From positions 248,001-312,000 of the forward strand of contig JACKLL010000001.1 in NCBI GenBank assembly GCA_024235935.1: a DNA stretch of 64,000 nucleotides. The letters run 5' to 3'. Source of the DNA: Rhodoferax sp. GTDB lineage: Bacteria > Pseudomonadota > Gammaproteobacteria > Burkholderiales > Burkholderiaceae_C. Positions 58,990 to 64,000 of the stretch are shown piece by piece. The translations under genes were made by a program, and so were the position numbers. The notes below the pieces were generated by a model that was not told where the DNA came from, did no database searches, and saw nothing but the letters and a program-made list of their open reading frames with translations. Each line of letters begins with the position of its first letter. The first letter of the stretch is position 1.

Positions 58990-59550
58990 ATGAATGCCCC
59001 AGACCGGTCCCACTGCGCCGGGACCGAGCAACCGCCCGGAAAGCCGTCGAGCCAAACGGGCGTCGGAGCCCCACCCTCCCTGACGCGCCGCATGGCCTGC
59101 TGGCTGTACGAGGGCATGCTGCTGTTCGGCGTGGTCTTCATCGCCGGCTACCTGTTCGGCACCCTGAGCCAGACCCGCAATGCGCTGGACAACCGCCATG
59201 CACTGCAGGCCTTCCTGTTCGTGATCTTCGGCATCTATTTCACCTGGTTCTGGGCCCGCGGACAGACACTGGCCATGAAGACCTGGGATATTGCGCTGGT
59301 CGACACCCGAGGCCAACCCGTGACCCAGGCCCGCGCCCTGCTGCGCTACCTGCTCAGCTGGCTCTGGCTGCTGCCGCCCTTGGCCGTCATCGCACCGTTC
59401 GGGCTCACCGGCGGCGAGACTTTCGTCATCGTCACCGGATGGGTCCTGGTCTGGGCCTTGCTGAGCCGGTTTCATCCGCAGCGACAGTTCTGGCATGACG
59501 CATTCGCCGGCACCCGGCTGGTCACGAAGGTGCGAAAGCCTCGCCCCTGA
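58990..59550 (+). CDS. RDD-family membrane protein
   Basis: A 186-residue protein with three to four membrane helices. The RDD-like first helix region is TRRMACWLYEGMLLFGVVFIAGYLFG. FWARGQTLAMKTWDIALVDTRG is typical of the family, as is the ending FWHDAFAGTRLV. The ATG at 58990 is preferred; a GTG at 58981 also fits. Function of RDD proteins is mostly unknown. It follows DUF3106 by 13 bp. Confidence 0.8.
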   Translation: MNAPDRSHCAGTEQPPGKPSSQTGVGAPPSLTRRMACWLYEGMLLFGVVFIAGYLFGTLSQTRNALDNRHALQAFLFVIFGIYFTWFWARGQTLAMKTWDIALVDTRGQPVTQARALLRYLLSWLWLLPPLAVIAPFGLTGGETFVIVTGWVLVWALLSRFHPQRQFWHDAFAGTRLVTKVRKPRP

Positions 59551-59634
59551 TAGCCGCCCGCACGCAGCCGGCTCGCGCTGCGGATCGAATGTCAGGCTGC
59601 CACCCTCCGACATGACCTGCACGACAATGTTGAC

Positions 59635-60051
59635 ATGCCCGTATCCCAGACGCCTCCCACCGGCCAAGAGGCCGACCCCAACCCGCAAAAGCGCCGCACA
59701 GGCCTGCACCGGGTCTGGCACGCCACCCTGTATTCCATGGCAGGCCTGCGTGCCGCATGGACCGAGGCCGCGTTCCGCCAGGAGGCCGTCGCAGCCATCC
59801 TTTTGCTGCCGATGGGCCTCTGGCTGGGCCAGAACTGGGTCGAACGCGCGCTGCTGACGGGCTCCGTGCTGCTGGTCCTGATCGTCGAGTTGCTCAATTC
59901 CGGCATCGAAGCCTCGATCGACCGGGTGGGCCTGCAATGGCATGCGCTGTCCAAGCGCGCCAAGGACCTGGGCAGCGCAGCGGTTTTGCTGAGCCTGCTG
60001 CTCTGGTTCGGCACCTGGGCTGGTGCCCTGTGGCAAAGGATATCGCCGTGA
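59635..60051 (+). CDS. dgkA: Diacylglycerol kinase (prokaryotic DgkA)
   Basis: A 138-residue small membrane kinase that phosphorylates diacylglycerol (or undecaprenol) with ATP at the inner membrane. After a ~20-residue hydrophilic start come three helices. The signature VELLNSGIEASIDRV and the KDLGSAAVLLSLLLW helix are intact, including the catalytic glutamate in LLNSGIEA. The next gene begins inside its stop codon. Confidence 0.88.
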   Translation: MPVSQTPPTGQEADPNPQKRRTGLHRVWHATLYSMAGLRAAWTEAAFRQEAVAAILLLPMGLWLGQNWVERALLTGSVLLVLIVELLNSGIEASIDRVGLQWHALSKRAKDLGSAAVLLSLLLWFGTWAGALWQRISP

Positions 60052-60683
60052 ACCTCTCAAGTTCCTCCACCCCATCGCCCCCCACATCCGGCGTCCACGC
60101 CGACCCCGCGTTTTCGCTGTGCGTCTACTGCGGATCGAGAGCGGGCATCGACCCCAGCCATGCAGCGCTGGCCCGCGCGACCGGCACCTGGATTGGCGCC
60201 CATGGCGGGCAACTCGTCTACGGTGGCGGGCGCAACGGCCTGATGGGCATCGTCGCTGACGCGACCCTGCAGGCAGGCGGACGGGTGGTCGGTGTCATTC
60301 CCCAAAGCCTGGTGAAACTGGAGGCGGCCCATCACGGCTGCACCGAGCTGCATATCGTCGACACCATGCATGAACGCAAACACATGATGGCCGAGCGCTC
60401 AGACGCCTTCCTGGCCTTGCCAGGCGGCATTGGAACCTTCGAGGAACTGTTTGAAGTCTGGACCTGGCGCCAGCTCGGCTACCACGACAAGCCGATCGGC
60501 CTGCTCAATGCCGGCGGCTACTATGACGGCCTGATCGCGTTTCTGCGCAACTGCGTGGAAAACCAGTTCATGAACGACTGGCAGATGGGACTGCTGCGCG
60601 TCGGCAGCGATGCCAACGTCTTGCTGGCAGACCTGGTCCAGGCAGCGGGCACGGCGCAATCGCCTCGCCTGCAGCAGATCTGA
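60048..60683 (+). CDS. LOG family protein (cytokinin riboside 5'-monophosphate phosphoribohydrolase-like)
   Basis: A 211-residue TIGR00730/LOG enzyme that hydrolyses nucleoside 5'-monophosphates to base and ribose phosphate. The motifs VYCGSRAG, YGGGRNGLMG and PGGIGTFEELFEVWTW are all present. The start is a GTG at 60048 with an aaagga site, overlapping the dgkA stop by four bases. It is convergent with the PII gene, seven bases away. The substrate is probably AMP-like. Confidence 0.88.
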   Translation: MNLSSSSTPSPPTSGVHADPAFSLCVYCGSRAGIDPSHAALARATGTWIGAHGGQLVYGGGRNGLMGIVADATLQAGGRVVGVIPQSLVKLEAAHHGCTELHIVDTMHERKHMMAERSDAFLALPGGIGTFEELFEVWTWRQLGYHDKPIGLLNAGGYYDGLIAFLRNCVENQFMNDWQMGLLRVGSDANVLLADLVQAAGTAQSPRLQQI

Positions 60684-60690
60684 AAACGCC

Positions 60691-61029
60691 TCAGACCGCG
60701 GTTTCGTCCTCTTCGCCGGTGCGGATGCGGACCGTGCGCTCCACGGCGGTCACGAAGATCTTGCCATCGCCGATCTTGCCGGTGCGTGCGGCCTTGACGA
60801 CCGCATCGACACAGGCCTCGACGTCCTCGGTACGCACGACCACCTCGATCTTCACCTTGGGAAGAAAGTCGACCACGTACTCGGCGCCGCGATAAAGCTC
60901 GGTATGGCCTTTCTGGCGGCCAAAGCCCTTGACCTCGGTCACGGTAAGGCCGGTGACGCCGCACTCGGCCAGCGCTTCGCGCACCTCCTCGAGCTTGAAG
61001 GGTTTGATGATGGCGGTAATCTGTTTCAT
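60691..61029 (-). CDS. glnK: Nitrogen regulatory protein PII
   Basis: A 112-residue PII protein that senses 2-oxoglutarate and ATP/ADP and binds its targets through the T-loop. The T-loop FGRQKGHTELYRGAEY includes the uridylylation tyrosine Y51. The B and C loop regions (KIGDGKIFV, RIRTGE) are intact. The start at 61029 is standard (MKQITAIIKPFKL). It is downstream of nadE on the same strand. It could be GlnB or GlnK; context does not decide. Confidence 0.93.
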   Translation of the reverse strand: MKQITAIIKPFKLEEVREALAECGVTGLTVTEVKGFGRQKGHTELYRGAEYVVDFLPKVKIEVVVRTEDVEACVDAVVKAARTGKIGDGKIFVTAVERTVRIRTGEEDETAV

Positions 61030-61179
61030 GGGTTGCGGCTTTCTAGTTGCAATCCGGCTCGACGCACCCGTCAGTGGGTTTGACACGCCGAGACCCGGAA
61101 TCGGGGCTCCAGGCCCCTAGGATAGCGCCAATCCGGCCTGGCGCTGCGTGCACGACTGTTCAGAATGCGTCTGGGGCCC

Positions 61180-62856
61180 CTACTGGCGGAACTTGCTGGT
61201 GATCGGGTAACGCCAATCCTTGCCAAAACTGCGGTGGGTGACGCGAATGCCGATCGGCGCCTGGCGGCGCTTGTATTCGTTGAGCTTGATGAGGCGCGTG
61301 ACCCGCTCCACATCGGCCTCGGCCACACCGCTGGCAATGATGGACGCGATGGACTCGTCGTTTTCCATGTAGCGCTCGATGATGGCATCGAGCACCTCGT
61401 ACGGCGGCAGGCTGTCCTGGTCGGTCTGGTCCGGACGCAGTTCGGCGCTGGGGGGGCGCGTGATGATGCGTTCGGGGATCGGCTCCGAACCCCGGCCATA
61501 CGGGTCGTTCAGGTTGCGCCAGCGGGCCAGCCGGTAGACGGTGGTCTTGGCCAGGTCCTTGATCACGGCAAAACCGCCGGCCATGTCGCCGTACAGCGTG
61601 CAGTAGCCGGTCGCCAGTTCGCTCTTGTTGCCGGTGGTGAGCACGATGGCGCCGAACTTGTTGGACAAGGCCATCAGCAGCGTACCGCGCACCCGCGCCT
61701 GGATGTTTTCCTCGGTGGCGTCTTCGGGCAGACCGGCGAACTCGGACGCCAGCGCCGCGCGAAACGCCTCGAACTGGGGCGCAATCGATATCTCGTCGTA
61801 GCGCACCCCCATGCGGCGGGCCATCTCGCGTGCATCCTGCCAGCTGATGTCCGCCGTATACGGCGAGGGCATCATCACGGTCCTGACCCGGTCTGGCCCC
61901 AGTGCATCGACAGCAATCGCCAGGACCAGGGCCGAATCGATGCCACCCGAGAGACCCAGGATTGCACCAGGAAAACCGTTCTTGCCGATGTAGTCACGCA
62001 CGCCCAGAACAAGGGCATCCCACAGGTCGGCGTCCGCCCCTCGCTCCGGCGCGATGTCGCCCGCCAGCTTCACCTCGTCGCCCTCATGGCGCGCAGTCAC
62101 GACGAATTGCTGCTCGCGGAAGCTCCGTGCACGGGCGGCCACGCTGCCATCCGCGTCGAGCGCAAAGGAATGGCCTTCGAACACCATCTCGTCCTGACCG
62201 CCCACCAGATGGGCATACACCATCGGCAGACCGCAGGCACGCACCCGTTCGCGCATGACCTGCTCGCGCTCGCCGCCCTTGCCGACGTGAAACGGGGATG
62301 CGTTGATGACGGCCAGCAACTGGGCACCCGCCTGGCGCGCCAGGCGCGCCGGCTCCTCGTACCAGGCGTCCTCGCAGATCAGCAGGCCGACCCGCAGATG
62401 CTCCGGGCCATGGCCGACCTCGAAAACGCAGGTATCGGTTCCGGGTGTGAAATAGCGGCGTTCGTCGAACACCTGGTAGTTGGGCAACTCGCGCTTGGCG
62501 TAGGTATGCAGCACCTGCCCCTCGCGCAGCACGCTGGCGGCATTGAACCGCTTCTGGGTGGCGACCGAACGCGTGCGCTCGCCGCCGCCGGTCGGATGGC
62601 CGACGACGACGGTCATCCCCTTTAACCCCGCGAGCGCCTCGGCGACCGATTTGACGGCATCATCGCAGGCCTGGATGAACGCAGGACGCAGAAACAGGTC
62701 TTCCGCCGCATAACCGCAGATCGACAATTCGGGGGTCAGCATCAACAATGCGCCGTCCGCGAACGCGGCATGCGCGGCATCGATGATTTTTTTCGCATTG
62801 CCCGGCATATCCCCGACAACGAAGTCGAGCTGGGCGACACAGATCTTGAGATTCAT
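61180..62856 (-). CDS. nadE: Glutamine-dependent NAD+ synthetase
   Basis: A 558-residue two-domain enzyme that makes NAD+ from deamido-NAD+, ATP and glutamine. The N-terminal nitrilase-like amidase has glutamate in LTPELSICGY, lysine in YAKRELPNY and cysteine in LLICEDAWY. The synthetase domain has the ATP P-loop LGLSGGIDSAL and TTGNKSELATGYCT. The start is 62856 (MNLKICVAQLDFVV). It is followed by the PII gene, 150 bp away on the same strand. Confidence 0.94.
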   Translation of the reverse strand: MNLKICVAQLDFVVGDMPGNAKKIIDAAHAAFADGALLMLTPELSICGYAAEDLFLRPAFIQACDDAVKSVAEALAGLKGMTVVVGHPTGGGERTRSVATQKRFNAASVLREGQVLHTYAKRELPNYQVFDERRYFTPGTDTCVFEVGHGPEHLRVGLLICEDAWYEEPARLARQAGAQLLAVINASPFHVGKGGEREQVMRERVRACGLPMVYAHLVGGQDEMVFEGHSFALDADGSVAARARSFREQQFVVTARHEGDEVKLAGDIAPERGADADLWDALVLGVRDYIGKNGFPGAILGLSGGIDSALVLAIAVDALGPDRVRTVMMPSPYTADISWQDAREMARRMGVRYDEISIAPQFEAFRAALASEFAGLPEDATEENIQARVRGTLLMALSNKFGAIVLTTGNKSELATGYCTLYGDMAGGFAVIKDLAKTTVYRLARWRNLNDPYGRGSEPIPERIITRPPSAELRPDQTDQDSLPPYEVLDAIIERYMENDESIASIIASGVAEADVERVTRLIKLNEYKRRQAPIGIRVTHRSFGKDWRYPITSKFRQ

Positions 62857-62949
62857 GAAATCAGTAACCGTGGTTGATGTCAGGGCCGTGTTCGCCGCCT
62901 TCAGCGCCGGCATGCGCGTCTGCGACGCAGCGCCATCCGGGAGGCCATC

Positions 62950-64000
62950 GTGAGTCGGAACGATTATGTCATCGAGGTCCATGACGCGCCGCTGGCCATC
63001 GCTGCCGCCGACTGGAACGCCCTGCTGGCGCTGCAGTCGGATCCCACACCATTCATGCGCCACGAATACCTGGCGGCCATGCATGCCAGTGGCAGCGCGA
63101 CGGCGCAGACCGGATGGACACCGCGCTTCATCACGCTGCGCGCCTCCGGCGGCACGGACGACGGTGCGCCACAGCGGCTGGCGGGCGCCTGCGCGCTGTA
63201 CCTGAAAGACCACTCGTACGGCGAATACGTGTTCGACCATGCCTGGGCCCACGCCTATCGCCAGCACGGCCTGCGCTACTACCCGAAGGCCCTGGTGGCA
63301 CCACCATTCACACCGGTTCCCGGCGCGCGGCTGCTGGCGCGCAACGACGCGGCGCGCGTGGCGCTGGCCAAAGGTCTGGTGCAATGGTGCGAACAGTCCC
63401 GTCTGTCATCCCTGCACCTGTTGTTTGCCAGCGCGCCGGATGTGGCGGCCTGCACCGAAGCCGGGATGATGCTGCGCCACAACGTGCAATTCCACTGGAA
63501 CAACACCGCCCCCGGATACCGCGACTTCGACGCCTTCCTGGCCAGCCTGAACCAGGAGAAACGCAAGAAGATCCGGCAGGAGCGGCGCAAGGTGGAACAG
63601 GCCGGCGTGGTGTTTCGCTGCGCCAGCGGGCCGGCGATCACCGCCGCGGACTGGGATTTTTTCTACCAGTGCTACGAGCGCACCTACTACGAACACGGAA
63701 ACGCCCCTTACCTGAGCCGGGACTTCTTCCACCGCATGGCGCGTGACATGGCCGACAACTGGCTGCTGTTCATCGGCGAACGCCAGGGCCGTGCCATCGC
63801 CAGCAGCCTGATCGCATTGTCGGACCCGGGGCCCGATGGCGAACGGATCGCCTACGGTCGCTACTGGGGCGCTCTGGAACGGGTCGACTGCCTGCACTTC
63901 GAGGCCTGCTACTACCAGCCCCTGCAATGGTGCATTGCCCACGGCTACCGGCGCTTCGAAGGCGGGGCGCAGGGCGAGCACAAGATGGCCCGCGCACTGC
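62950..64000 (+). CDS. FemAB-like/DUF482 acyltransferase-fold protein (3' end outside window)
   Basis: 350 codons are visible and the frame is still open at the right edge. The product resembles the DUF482 (peptidogalycan biosynthesis/FemAB-like GNAT) family: FMRHEYLAAMHASGS early, LYLKDHSYGEYVFDHAWA, LNQEKRKKIRQERRK, and the late FEACYYQPLQWCIAHGY and FEGGAQGEHK. A GTG at 62950 is taken as start because ggag lies seven bases upstream. It is divergent from nadE. Biochemical function is not established. Confidence 0.8.
   Translation, partial: MSRNDYVIEVHDAPLAIAAADWNALLALQSDPTPFMRHEYLAAMHASGSATAQTGWTPRFITLRASGGTDDGAPQRLAGACALYLKDHSYGEYVFDHAWAHAYRQHGLRYYPKALVAPPFTPVPGARLLARNDAARVALAKGLVQWCEQSRLSSLHLLFASAPDVAACTEAGMMLRHNVQFHWNNTAPGYRDFDAFLASLNQEKRKKIRQERRKVEQAGVVFRCASGPAITAADWDFFYQCYERTYYEHGNAPYLSRDFFHRMARDMADNWLLFIGERQGRAIASSLIALSDPGPDGERIAYGRYWGALERVDCLHFEACYYQPLQWCIAHGYRRFEGGAQGEHKMARAL

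Overview
The window is 64 kb of GC-rich, densely coded chromosomal DNA. Gene order and gene content point to a betaproteobacterium of the order Burkholderiales: the ilvB-ilvH-ilvC-pssA-leuA block, an ECF sigma factor followed by DUF3619, DUF3106 and RDD genes, aat-bpt, and nadE next to a PII gene. The genus cannot be named from the sequence alone. Functions below come from reading motifs, lengths and context; no database search was run.

Region by region. (1) 0-13.2 kb is an aromatic-acid (phenylpropanoid) catabolic locus. A feruloyl-CoA-synthetase-like ligase is cut by the left edge. It is followed by thiolase, SDR dehydrogenase, hotdog thioesterase, a complete LivKHMGF-type ABC importer (with LivM and LivG fused), an acyl-CoA dehydrogenase and a MarR regulator. 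A tungsten-type aldehyde:ferredoxin oxidoreductase faces them. Together they suggest uptake, CoA activation, beta-oxidative chain shortening and thioester release of an aromatic acid. (2) 13.3-24.8 kb is mixed housekeeping and accessory DNA: YchJ, a nitroreductase, a NYN/LOTUS putative RNase, a ClC antiporter, a purine deoxynucleoside salvage set (PNP, DeoC, ALDH16-type dehydrogenase), a degenerate HD-GYP protein and a methyltransferase. (3) 23.8-29.2 kb is a DAB inorganic-carbon accumulation locus (dabB-dabA) with a divergent LysR gene. The dabA reading frame runs on antisense into the next gene, an EamA transporter.

(4) 30.1-36.0 kb is the most unusual part. Three minus-strand genes form a probable operon of conflict (anti-phage) proteins: a SLOG domain fused to a four-helix SLATT-like membrane module, a SIR2-TIR fusion, and a STAND ATPase with a C-terminal WD40-type propeller. 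It starts 173 bp from the 3' end of a tRNA-Arg(UCU) gene. All the parts of a Thoeris-like signalling circuit are present, but in different fusions. (5) 36.2-45.3 kb lies between tRNA-Arg and tRNA-Pro(UGG). It holds a large SAM/nucleotidyl-cyclase/AAA/TPR regulator, a cytochrome P450 lacking the usual I-helix acid-alcohol pair, and a 952-residue membrane-anchored DyP-type peroxidase. A frameshifted tyrosine-integrase remnant sits at the 3' end of tRNA-Pro, so this segment looks like an old genomic island.

(6) 45.4-48.8 kb carries aat-bpt-iclR (each overlapping the next by 4 bp) and a PBP7-type endopeptidase. (7) 49-57 kb is the branched-chain amino acid block on the minus strand: ilvB-ilvH-ilvC, pssA, then two distinct isopropylmalate synthases in tandem. 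The tandem is preceded by a leucine-rich leader peptide and a terminator hairpin, i.e. a classical attenuator. (8) 57.4-64 kb holds the ECF sigma/DUF3619/DUF3106/RDD group, dgkA, a LOG-family phosphoribohydrolase, a PII protein, NAD synthetase and the start of a FemAB-like/DUF482 protein cut by the right edge.
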